Assembly (NCBI GenBank): GCA_025965815.1
Contig: JAOPWF010000458.1
Coordinates: 1 to 8,920, forward strand
Direction: 5' to 3'
Length of the DNA: 8,920 bases
Source of the DNA: Mycobacterium sp.
GTDB lineage: Bacteria; Actinomycetota; Actinomycetes; Mycobacteriales; Mycobacteriaceae
Part shown: positions 1 through 5,854 of the stretch, piece by piece
Numbering within the stretch: the first letter of the stretch is position 1
Layout of the letters: every line of letters starts with the position of its first letter
The notes under the pieces: generated by a model
The model's input: only the letters and a program-made list of their open reading frames with translations
Database searches by the model: none
What the model was told of the DNA's origin: nothing
Position numbers and translations under genes: made by a program

Positions 1-550
1 GGATCTGGCCCATCTTGTTGCTGATGATCTCGAACGGGAAGTTCCATGGCGTGATCGCACCGACCACACCCATGGCTTCCTTGACCACGACGCGGTTGTA
101 GGGCACGCCCATTTTGGCGTCCTCGTCGAGCATCCGTTCCCACGGAAACTCTGAAATCAGCTGCGCGGGATAGCGGACCGCGTCGGCCAGCGGCCAGTCC
201 AGTTGGGCGATATAGGTCATCGCCAACGGTGCACCGGCCTCAGCGACGAGTTCGGCCCGCAGGTCCTCTTTTTCTTCCTGCAGCGCATTCTGCAATTGCT
301 CGAGGCAGAGCCGGCGGAACTCGTGGTTGGTGGACCAGTCGGTGGTGTCGAAGGCACGCCTGGCGGCGGCGATCGCATCATCCATGTCCTCGGCACTGGC
401 ATCGGTGGAGACGCCGAGCACCTCTTCAGTGGCCGGATTGATGTTGTCGGCGGTCTTGCGGGTCGACGACTCGCGCAGCCGGCCGTCTATGTACAGGCGG
501 GTCTCGGGGTGGAACTGGACGGTGGTGGCGGCGACCGGGGAAGCCGTCAT
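1..550 (-). CDS. Aldehyde dehydrogenase, NAD(P)-dependent, N-terminal part (runs off the left edge)
   Basis: This is the first 183 codons of an aldehyde dehydrogenase, which oxidises an aldehyde to the acid with NAD(P)+ in the cytoplasm. The visible protein opens MTASPVAATTVQF, then shows the usual entry strand (LYIDGRLRES, about residues 19-28), the INPATEEVLG segment (37-46), the helical RRAFDTTDWS region (64-73), and GVVGAITPWNFPFE (161-174). In that last block N170 is the conserved oxyanion-hole Asn and PWN lines the cofactor pocket. The catalytic Cys and Glu lie beyond the window, so activity cannot be judged. The ATG at 548-550 is chosen because AGAGG sits about 9 bases upstream and the family N-terminus fits. 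From memory the text resembles mycobacterial AldA-like enzymes. It is transcribed divergently from the fadE operon across a 152-bp shared promoter region, so it probably belongs to the same pathway. The substrate is unknown. Confidence 0.93.
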   Translation of the reverse strand, partial: MTASPVAATTVQFHPETRLYIDGRLRESSTRKTADNINPATEEVLGVSTDASAEDMDDAIAAARRAFDTTDWSTNHEFRRLCLEQLQNALQEEKEDLRAELVAEAGAPLAMTYIAQLDWPLADAVRYPAQLISEFPWERMLDEDAKMGVPYNRVVVKEAMGVVGAITPWNFPFEIISNKMGQI

Positions 551-702
551 TGGCGTTGCCTCTCGCTTCTTTGGTTTTCCGGACTCATCGACCGATGGTC
601 CGGCTGTACAACTTGTCGTCTATCGTAGAAGATTATAGATAACTGTTTAGCGGATTCGGTCGGATCGGCCGGCCCCGCCTGATCGCAGCGGAAGGGGTGT
701 CT
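551..702. promoter_or_regulatory. Divergent promoter region between aldehyde dehydrogenase and the fadE operon
   Basis: This 152-bp non-coding stretch separates two divergent start codons and holds the most AT-rich patch on the left side of the window (about 613-649). On the minus strand TATAAT (632-637) is a perfect -10 hexamer for the aldehyde dehydrogenase; no convincing -35 is seen. On the plus strand TATAGAT (634-640) could serve the fadE operon about 60 bases upstream of its start. An inverted repeat TCTAT (619-623) / ATAGA (635-639) brackets the same place, and ACAACTTGT (608-616) is a small perfect palindrome. The fadE ribosome-binding site GGAAGGGG lies at 690-697. Promoter roles are inferred from the sequence. 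Confidence 0.6.
634..650 (-). promoter_or_regulatory. Candidate GntR-family operator, copy 1
   Basis: Read on the minus strand, 648-634 is AAACAGTTATCTATA. The same motif with two changes (AAACAGTTAGTTATA) lies upstream of the GntR regulator gene at 4146-4160, giving 13 of 15 identical positions. The core AACAGTT is a palindrome (AAC-N-GTT), as expected for a dimeric repressor half-site or short operator. Here it overlaps the TATAAT hexamer for the aldehyde dehydrogenase, so binding would be expected to block that promoter and could also affect the opposite fadE promoter. Assignment to the GntR protein is inference from shared placement. Confidence 0.5.
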
Positions 703-1908
703 GTGCCCTCCTTCGTCGAGGACGCGGTAGGTGCCCACCTAGTTGACTATGTGTCCCAGGTCGCACTGTACCGCCAGGATTTCCGCCGCTATCTGCGGGA
801 GCTGGACTGGGCGGACGAATGGCGGGACGCGTCGTTCAGCAGCGCCGAAGACGGGCTCGCCCAGGACGCGCGGGTGCTATCCCGGCTGTACGACGCGGGC
901 TGGAACCGGTTCGGCTGGCCGCAGCAGGCCGGCGGTCTGGGCGGCAACGAGATCCACCGCGCGGTCTACTACGAAGAACTGGGCTACGCCATGCTGCCGA
1001 TTCCGGCCCAGCAGTGGACGCTGGAAACGCTGGGACCGGCGCTGCTGAAATTCGCGCCGCGGCTGGCCGCCGAGTACCTGCCCGGATACCTCAACGGGAC
1101 CGAGTGGTGGGGGCAGAGCTTCTCCGAACCGGAGTCGGGCAGCGACCTGGCCACTCTGCGGACGCGGGCCACGGATGACGGTTCCGGCGGGTTCGTCATC
1201 AACGGCCAGAAGATCTGGACCAGCCAGGGGCCGACCGCCACGAGACTGCTGGCGCTGGTGCGCACCGGCACACCGGAGAGCCGGCACCGCGGGCTGACGA
1301 TGATGATGGTCGACGCCGACAGCCCCGGCGTCACCGTGCGCCCGATCGCGATGGCCAGCGGTCGTCGCGAACTCGCGGAGATTTTCTTCGACGACGTCCG
1401 GGTGCCGGGCGAGCGCGTCATCGGCGACGTCAACGGGGGCTGGTCCGTCGCGATGCACCTGATGCAGTTCGAGCGCGGCATGTACGGCTACGCGGTGCTG
1501 AACAAGGTGCTCACCGAACTCGGCCGGCTGCGCGCCGACATGGTCACTTACGGCGCGTCGGCGGCCAGCCGGGAGCGGTTCGCCGGCGTCTACATCGACG
1601 TGGTGGCCGCGCAGGCGCGCACCGCCACCACCGTCCGTCAACTGGCGAAGGGCAACACCGTCGGCCCGCAGAGCAGCATCGACAAGCTGCTGTTCTCCCA
1701 CGCCGAAAAGGCGGTCAACGATCTCGTGCTGGACGTGCGCAGGGAGTGGCTGATCGCCGGGATCGGCCCCGGCAGCAGCGACGAGTTGAACACCGCCCGC
1801 GCCGAATGGTGGTACTCGCGGGCGGCCACGATCATGGGTGGCACCGCCGAGGTGCAGCGCGGCATCATCGCCGACCACCTGCTGGAACTGCCCAGGGAGA
1901 AGCGGTGA
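703..1908 (+). CDS. Acyl-CoA dehydrogenase (FadE family), catalytic subunit of a likely heteromeric enzyme
   Basis: The product (401 aa) is an FAD-dependent acyl-CoA dehydrogenase, which inserts the alpha-beta double bond into an acyl-CoA. Visible motifs are SFSEPESGSDLA (about 139-150), the flavin-contacting Trp in KIWTSQG (W172), LAEIFFDDVRVP, and near the C-terminus GGTAEVQRGIIADHLLELP (from 379). Glu257 in QFERG aligns with the catalytic base of isovaleryl-CoA and long-chain enzymes, which sits on helix G rather than at the MCAD position. The usual R-x-x-FG motif after helix G is not recognisable. I chose GTG 703 because GGAAGGGG (690-697) then has a 5-base spacer; GTG 697 would start inside that sequence. 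It is the first gene of the operon, and its stop overlaps the next start (GTGA), so co-translation with the degenerate FadE is likely. Known mycobacterial FadE pairs form alpha2beta2 enzymes; pairing here is inferred, and the substrate is unknown. Confidence 0.9.
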   Translation: MPSFVEDAVGAHLVDYVSQVALYRQDFRRYLRELDWADEWRDASFSSAEDGLAQDARVLSRLYDAGWNRFGWPQQAGGLGGNEIHRAVYYEELGYAMLPIPAQQWTLETLGPALLKFAPRLAAEYLPGYLNGTEWWGQSFSEPESGSDLATLRTRATDDGSGGFVINGQKIWTSQGPTATRLLALVRTGTPESRHRGLTMMMVDADSPGVTVRPIAMASGRRELAEIFFDDVRVPGERVIGDVNGGWSVAMHLMQFERGMYGYAVLNKVLTELGRLRADMVTYGASAASRERFAGVYIDVVAAQARTATTVRQLAKGNTVGPQSSIDKLLFSHAEKAVNDLVLDVRREWLIAGIGPGSSDELNTARAEWWYSRAATIMGGTAEVQRGIIADHLLELPREKR

Positions 1909-2918
1909 CCGACGAATCGTGGCCGATGGTCGAGGAGGCCGTCTTCCGGCTGTTCGACGAGCTCGCCGCCAAGTCGGGGGCTGGAGCCGCCGGGCCGGCG
2001 ACATCAAGCAGCGATGAGCATGTCGCGATCGGGCCGCGGCTGGCCGAACTGGGCTGGTCGGATATCGAGAGCGAATACCCGATCGAGGCCTGCGAGTTGC
2101 TGTTCCGCGCGCAGGGCCGCTCGCTGGCGCAAACCGACTGCCTGGACCGGGTGATGCTGGCCGAGCTCGCCGCGCTGCTCGACGGACCGCTCGACGGCAT
2201 CGTGCTGCCCGATATCGGCGCCGGATACGAGCCGGGCTCCAACGACGACCGCGTCACCGGCCTGGTGCTGGGTCCGCTGGGAGGCCGGCTGGTGGTCCCG
2301 GTGTCGGGCCCGATGGGCACGGTGTCCGTCGGGATCGTCGACGCCGACCGGCTTTCCGGCGAGCGGCTGGACACCTTCGACCCGTCGGTCTACTGGACCC
2401 GGGTCAGCGGATCGCTGGACGGGCAGCTGATCGACGCCTCCACCGAGTGGAGCCGCGCGATCGCCGCCGGCCACCGCGCACTGGCGACCGAGCTCGTCGC
2501 ACTCGCTGATGAGGCACTTCGCATCGCGGTGGAACACGTGGGCGTCCGCGTCCAGTTCGGCTCGCCGATCGGCTCGTTCCAGTCGCCGCGGCACGCGCTG
2601 GCCGACGCCGCGGCGAGCCTGGAGGGCGCCAGGGCGCTACTCGGGGAAACCTGGCGGTACGGCGGACGGCTCTCGGCGCAGACCGCCAAGGCGGCGGCCG
2701 GGCGCGCCCACCGGGCGGTGTCCGACGCCGCGCTGCAGGTGTGCGGCGCCATCGGGCTGACCCTCGAGCACGAACTGCATCGATATGTGGCCCGTGGCTT
2801 CCAGGTCGACTCGCTGTGCGGGTCCTACCATCAACTCGTGGCACTGCTCGCCGAGCGGCTCTTCGACATCTACTCTCCCGGCGGCGCGCTGCCCGCGATC
2901 ATCGCCTGGGCCGACTAG
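1905..2918 (+). CDS. Degenerate acyl-CoA dehydrogenase-like subunit (FadE partner)
   Basis: This 337-aa protein has the C-terminal helical fold of acyl-CoA dehydrogenases but lacks the core catalytic signatures. Recognisable are RVQFGSPIGSFQSPRHALAD (the R-x-x-FG flavin and interface motif) and CGAIGLTLEHELHRYVARGF, a decayed form of the Q-x-HGG-x-G-(Y/F)-x-x-E-(H/Y) block. The helix-G position of the catalytic Glu reads AAGHRALAT, with no acidic residue. The N-terminal and middle domains are shortened, and no SEP-x-(A/S)GSD or W-(T/S)-S flavin motif is seen. The start is GTG 1905, which overlaps the upstream stop as GTGA and has AGGGAGAAG just ahead of it; the longer open frame upstream lies inside the previous gene. 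In actinobacterial FadE pairs, one chain carries the base while the other completes the fold and FAD sites. That is the likely role here. It could alternatively be a regulatory or scaffold subunit. Confidence 0.85.
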   Translation: MTDESWPMVEEAVFRLFDELAAKSGAGAAGPATSSSDEHVAIGPRLAELGWSDIESEYPIEACELLFRAQGRSLAQTDCLDRVMLAELAALLDGPLDGIVLPDIGAGYEPGSNDDRVTGLVLGPLGGRLVVPVSGPMGTVSVGIVDADRLSGERLDTFDPSVYWTRVSGSLDGQLIDASTEWSRAIAAGHRALATELVALADEALRIAVEHVGVRVQFGSPIGSFQSPRHALADAAASLEGARALLGETWRYGGRLSAQTAKAAAGRAHRAVSDAALQVCGAIGLTLEHELHRYVARGFQVDSLCGSYHQLVALLAERLFDIYSPGGALPAIIAWAD

Positions 2919-2930
2919 GGAAGGAATGCC

Positions 2931-4073
2931 ATGCGCCGCAACATCTTCGAACAGGTCCATGACGACTTTCGGGCAACCGCGCGCGCGTTCTTCGAACGCG
3001 AGTGCGCCCCCAACACCGAGAAGTGGGAGCGCGAGGGCAAGGTCAGCCGCGAGGCGTGGGCCGCCGCGGGTGAGCACGGGCTGATCGGCTGGGCACTGCC
3101 CGAGGAGTACGGCGGTCTCGGCGTCACCGACTTCCGCTTCAACCAGATCGTGTCCGAGGAGATGTTCGCCACCGGGTCGGTCGGTATCGGCCTCGGTGTG
3201 CAGAACGACATCCTGGTGCCCTACCTCAACGACCGCACCACCGACGAGCAGAAACAGCGGTGGCTGCCCAAGTTCATCAGCGGTGAGTACATCGGGGCCA
3301 TCGCGATGTCCGAGCCCGCTGCCGGTTCGGACCTCGCCGGTATCAAGACCACCGCCCGCGACGAGGGTGACCACTGGGTGGTCAACGGTCAGAAGACGTT
3401 CATCAGCAACGGCATGCTGTCCAAGCTGGTGCTGACCGCCGTGAAGACCGACCCATCAGCCCGGCACAGGGGCGTGAGCCTGCTGATGATCGAGGACGGC
3501 ATGGAGGGTTTCACCAGGGGTCGCAAGCTCGACAAGATCGGGCAGTTCTCCGCCGACACCGCCGAGTTGTTCTTCGACAACGTCCGCGTCCCGAAGGAGA
3601 ACCTGGTCGGCGAGGTCAACCGCGGCTTCTATCACCTGGTGTCCCACCTGCCCAGCGAGCGGGTCGGTATCGCCTGCTACGCGTTGCCCGCGGCAAGGCG
3701 CGCGCTGGAACTGACCAAGGCCTATGCGCTGGAGCGCACCGCCTTCGGCCAGCCGATCGGTAAGTTCCAGGTGAACCGGCATTTTCTGGCCGAGATGCAG
3801 ACCAAGCTGGACGCCGCCCAGACCTATCTGGACCAGTGCATCCTGGCGCTCAACGACGGCGGACTCAGCGATGAGGACGCGGCGGGACTGAAGTGGTGGA
3901 CCTCCGAGGTGCAGTGGGAGATCATCGACCGCTGCCTGCAGATGCACGGCGGCTACGGCTACATCAACGAATACGAAGTGGCCCGGCTCTGGCGCGACTC
4001 GCGCGTGCAGCGGCTCTACGGCGGCACCACCGAGATCATGAAGGACCTGATGGGCCGTTCCATGGGGTATTAG
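2931..4073 (+). CDS. Acyl-CoA dehydrogenase (FadE family), complete classical type
   Basis: A 380-aa acyl-CoA dehydrogenase of normal family length, with all domains in order. The N-terminal helical domain holds LPEEYGGLGV (about 56-65). The middle beta domain holds AMSEPAAGSDLAGI (125-138) and NGQKTFISNG (152-161), where F157 replaces the more common Trp. The C-terminal domain has ERTAFGQPIGKFQ, QMHGGYGYINEYEVARLWRDSR (from 337) and YGGTTEIMKDLM (363-374). Glu243 in LPSERVGIA matches the helix-G catalytic base of long-chain and isovaleryl-CoA enzymes; the MCAD-type position is Gly (YGGT). These features predict a soluble homotetrameric flavoenzyme passing electrons to ETF. ATG 2931 is preceded by AGGGAAGGA, 12 bases after the previous stop, so it is in the same operon. 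It may act on a different intermediate from the upstream FadE pair. Chain length or ring specificity cannot be judged. Confidence 0.95.
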   Translation: MRRNIFEQVHDDFRATARAFFERECAPNTEKWEREGKVSREAWAAAGEHGLIGWALPEEYGGLGVTDFRFNQIVSEEMFATGSVGIGLGVQNDILVPYLNDRTTDEQKQRWLPKFISGEYIGAIAMSEPAAGSDLAGIKTTARDEGDHWVVNGQKTFISNGMLSKLVLTAVKTDPSARHRGVSLLMIEDGMEGFTRGRKLDKIGQFSADTAELFFDNVRVPKENLVGEVNRGFYHLVSHLPSERVGIACYALPAARRALELTKAYALERTAFGQPIGKFQVNRHFLAEMQTKLDAAQTYLDQCILALNDGGLSDEDAAGLKWWTSEVQWEIIDRCLQMHGGYGYINEYEVARLWRDSRVQRLYGGTTEIMKDLMGRSMGY

Positions 4074-4132
4074 CGGCGGACCATGAGACTGCTCACGTAC
4101 GGCGCGCAAATCGGGAGGCCAAGCGCCCTGGT

Positions 4133-4161
4133 CAGTTAACCTGTCAAACAGTTAGTTATAT
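4133..4161 (+). promoter_or_regulatory. Candidate GntR autoregulatory operator and promoter, copy 2
   Basis: In the 127-bp gap before the GntR gene, AAACAGTTAGTTATA (4146-4160) matches 13 of 15 bases of the element in the aldehyde dehydrogenase/fadE promoter. It forms the right arm of an imperfect palindrome: TAACCTGT (4137-4144), a CAA spacer, then ACAGTTA (4148-4154), with one extra C in the left arm. CAGTTA is also directly repeated at 4133-4138 and 4149-4154, 16 bases apart. TTATAT (4156-4161) is a plausible -10 hexamer about 40 bases before the ATG. GntR/FadR regulators commonly bind their own promoters, so autoregulation is the simplest reading, by inference. Confidence 0.5.
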
Positions 4162-4200
4162 GCGGGCATTCGGTGCCGCATCATCGGGTGGAGGGACAAC

Positions 4201-4941
4201 ATGGAGGTCACCAGCCTTCGCGAGCCGAAGATGGCCGACCGGGTAGCCACCGTGCTGCGGAGAATGTTCATCCGCGGTGAGATTCCGCTGGGCACAATGC
4301 TGCCGCCCGAGTCAGAACTGATGGAGCGGTTCGGGGTGTCCCGGCCCACGCTGCGCGAGGCGTTCCGGGTGCTCGAGTCCGAGTCGCTGATCCAGGTGGA
4401 GCGCGGCGTGCGCGGCGGAGCGCGCGTCACCAGTCCGACCCGGCAAACTCTGGCCCGCTATGCCGGGCTGATCCTCGAGTACGAGGGTGTGACCCTCAAG
4501 GACGTCTATGACGCCAGGGCCGCGCTGGAGACGCCGATGGTGGTGCAACTGGCCACCAATTGCGATCCCGACGTCATCGCCGAACTCGAGGAGATCGTCG
4601 CCCGCGAAGGCACCCACAAGACCGGCGGCGAGGGCGTATCCGAACTGACCGAGTTCCACGCCGCAATCGCCCGGCTGTCCGGCAACAAGACGCTGCAGAT
4701 CGTCAGCGAGATGCTGCATCACATCATCGAGAAGGCGAACCGGTCGCTGCAGCCCACCAAGGGCGCACGGGCCGAGCAGGCGCTGCGGCGTTCGGCGAAG
4801 ACGCATGCCATGCTGCTCGACCTGATCAAGTCCGGTGAGACGGACAAGGCCGCCGAACTGTGGAACCGGCATCTCAAGCAGGCCGAGGAGTACGTGCTGG
4901 CCGGCTCGGAAATGTCGACGGTCGTCGACCTGCTCGAGTGA
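4201..4941 (+). CDS. GntR-family transcriptional regulator, FadR subfamily (FCD domain)
   Basis: A 246-aa DNA-binding regulator. Residues about 8-76 form the winged helix-turn-helix: MADRVATVLRRMFIRGEIPLG, PPESELMERFGVSRPTLREA with the recognition helix, RVLESESLIQVERG, then the wing VRGGARVTSP. Residues about 85-235 are an all-helical FCD ligand-binding domain. Three histidines match the FCD metal or ligand site: EFHAAI, KTHAMLLDLI and NRHLKQAEEYV. The Asp usual four residues before the first of these is replaced by Leu (ELTEFH), so the site may bind metal differently or not at all. GGAGGG at 4190-4195 supports ATG 4201. It sits directly after the fadE operon and ends in a TGATG overlap with the thioesterase gene. 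It probably senses a small carboxylate or acyl-CoA of the pathway and represses the fadE and aldehyde dehydrogenase promoters through AAACAGTTA sites; both ligand and targets are inferred. Confidence 0.93.
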   Translation: MEVTSLREPKMADRVATVLRRMFIRGEIPLGTMLPPESELMERFGVSRPTLREAFRVLESESLIQVERGVRGGARVTSPTRQTLARYAGLILEYEGVTLKDVYDARAALETPMVVQLATNCDPDVIAELEEIVAREGTHKTGGEGVSELTEFHAAIARLSGNKTLQIVSEMLHHIIEKANRSLQPTKGARAEQALRRSAKTHAMLLDLIKSGETDKAAELWNRHLKQAEEYVLAGSEMSTVVDLLE

Positions 4942-5780
4942 TGCCGTCAGTCAGCAGGACCGACCAGCACGATATCGAGACACCGGACACGGTCGAGTTC
5001 CGTTTCGGCATAGAGACTCTCGAAGCGAGCATCCGCGAATCGACGACGGCGATCTCGATGCCGGTGGCGGGCCTGCTCAACCCGTTCACAGGCGAACCGA
5101 CCATCGGCCCGCTGGCCATCCTGCTCGACGACGCCGGTGGGATGGTCAACTTCTACCGTCGCGATCCCGACGAGTGGACCGTATCCAGCGAGCTCGCGCT
5201 CGAGCTCGGTCCCGATGGGATCGCGATCATTCTGAACGACCCCGCGACTCCGGTCGTCGCCCACGCGCGCCCGTTGGGCCCGAAGGGCACCAGCTCGTTG
5301 GCGCTGTGCACCCTGACCCACGGCGAGACGATGATCGGCGGCGGCACCGTCAGGTCGTTCTACATCCCGATGACTTCAGAGATCGGCGAGCGCCCGGAAG
5401 AGACACTGGTCAAAACGCCCGAAACCACGCTCGCCGCACTGATGGCGGTGCGCACCAGGACCGCCGAGGGCGGCACCCAGATGCTGTCGCAGATCCCCGA
5501 TCCGATCCTGAACAACGACATCGGCATTGTGCACGGCGGTGTGGCCGCTGCGGGCCTGGAACTGGTGGCCTCGGCGGCGGTCAACGACGGCCGTGCCGGT
5601 GAGCCATTTCGGACCGCGTCGGTTCGGGTCAACTTCCTGCGACCGTTCTTCGCCGGCCGGGAGTCGCGCTACGTCGGTACCGCACTGCGGGTCGGTCGCG
5701 GTACCGCGGTCGGTGACGCGCAGGCCATCGGCGACGACGGCAAGGTCGCCGTCATCGCCAGGGTTACCGCCTACTGCTGA
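4941..5780 (+). CDS. Tandem-hotdog thioesterase-like protein (PaaI-type fold)
   Basis: A 279-aa protein that reads as two hotdog domains, roughly residues 15-145 and 165-279. The second has the PaaI-type signature DIGIVHGGVAAAGLELVASAAV (from about 193) with H198-G-G and an acidic residue, E207, nine residues later, where PaaI enzymes carry the catalytic Asp or Glu. In the first domain the equivalent loop reads TIGPLAILLDDAGGM: the His is gone (I55-G56-P57) but acidic D63/D64 remain. Later strands include ASVRVNFLRPFFAGRESRYVGTALRVGRGTAVGDAQA, typical of the fold. It probably hydrolyses or binds an acyl-CoA, perhaps removing stalled intermediates. The ATG at 4941 overlaps the GntR stop as TGATG, and no good ribosome-binding site precedes it, so translational coupling is likely; a longer frame upstream lies inside the regulator. 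Substrate unknown. A non-catalytic CoA-ester binding role is an alternative. Confidence 0.8.
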   Translation: MPSVSRTDQHDIETPDTVEFRFGIETLEASIRESTTAISMPVAGLLNPFTGEPTIGPLAILLDDAGGMVNFYRRDPDEWTVSSELALELGPDGIAIILNDPATPVVAHARPLGPKGTSSLALCTLTHGETMIGGGTVRSFYIPMTSEIGERPEETLVKTPETTLAALMAVRTRTAEGGTQMLSQIPDPILNNDIGIVHGGVAAAGLELVASAAVNDGRAGEPFRTASVRVNFLRPFFAGRESRYVGTALRVGRGTAVGDAQAIGDDGKVAVIARVTAYC

Positions 5781-5794
5781 ACCCTGGTCAGGGT
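5781..5794. repeat. Short perfect inverted repeat after the hotdog gene
   Basis: ACCCTG-GT-CAGGGT begins at the first base after the hotdog gene's stop codon. It can fold as a 5-bp stem with a GGTC loop. No U-run follows, so it is not a canonical intrinsic terminator. It could be a weak terminator, an RNA-end stabiliser or a protein-binding site. Its position before the separately promoted epimerase gene is the only functional hint. Confidence 0.35.
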
Positions 5795-5814
5795 CACGGA
5801 GAGTCTGATAGGTT

Positions 5815-5836
5815 TTGGAATACCAATTAGTATTTC
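5815..5836 (+). promoter_or_regulatory. Candidate TetR operator/promoter upstream of the epimerase
   Basis: This AT-rich patch ends 18 bases before the epimerase start and holds two overlapping symmetries. AATAC (5819-5823) and GTATT (5830-5834) form a perfect inverted repeat around CAATTA. TTGG (5815-5818) and CCAA (5823-5826) form another around AATA. The 13-mer TTGGAATACCAAT (5815-5827) recurs as TTGGAATTCGAAT upstream of the tetR gene (7639-7651), 11 of 13 identical. The 10-mer CAATTAGTAT (5824-5833) recurs exactly at 6985-6994. The ribosome-binding site GGAG follows at 5844-5847. Binding by the nearby TetR is inference. Confidence 0.45.
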
Positions 5837-5854
5837 AATGCTTGGAGCGATCCG

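Noticed and set aside
203..628. Plus-strand open frames over the aldehyde dehydrogenase start region
   Set aside because: The minus strand encodes an unmistakable aldehyde dehydrogenase N-terminus, so the plus-strand frames are shadows.
697..699. Alternative GTG start for the first FadE, two codons upstream
   Set aside because: It would begin within the GGAAGGGG ribosome-binding sequence and leave no spacer. GTG 703 has a normal 5-base spacer.
877..2007. Long open frame on the minus strand (376 codons) opposite the first FadE gene
   Set aside because: Its protein is low-complexity and rich in Arg, Gly, Pro, His and Ala, with no recognisable domain. The plus-strand frame encodes a clear acyl-CoA dehydrogenase. 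Long antisense frames are expected in GC-rich coding DNA.
2637..3374. Minus-strand open frame of 245 codons across the second and third FadE genes
   Set aside because: It spans a gene boundary, has no recognisable motif and mirrors the codon bias of the plus-strand genes, so it is a shadow frame.
4101..4127. Possible hairpin GGCGC/GCGCC after the third FadE gene
   Set aside because: Only five pairs with a 17-base loop and no U-run. Such GC matches are expected by chance in this DNA.
5781..5794. Intrinsic terminator after the hotdog gene
   Set aside because: The inverted repeat ACCCTG/CAGGGT is perfect but short, has a very small loop and no following U-run, so I list it only as a repeat.
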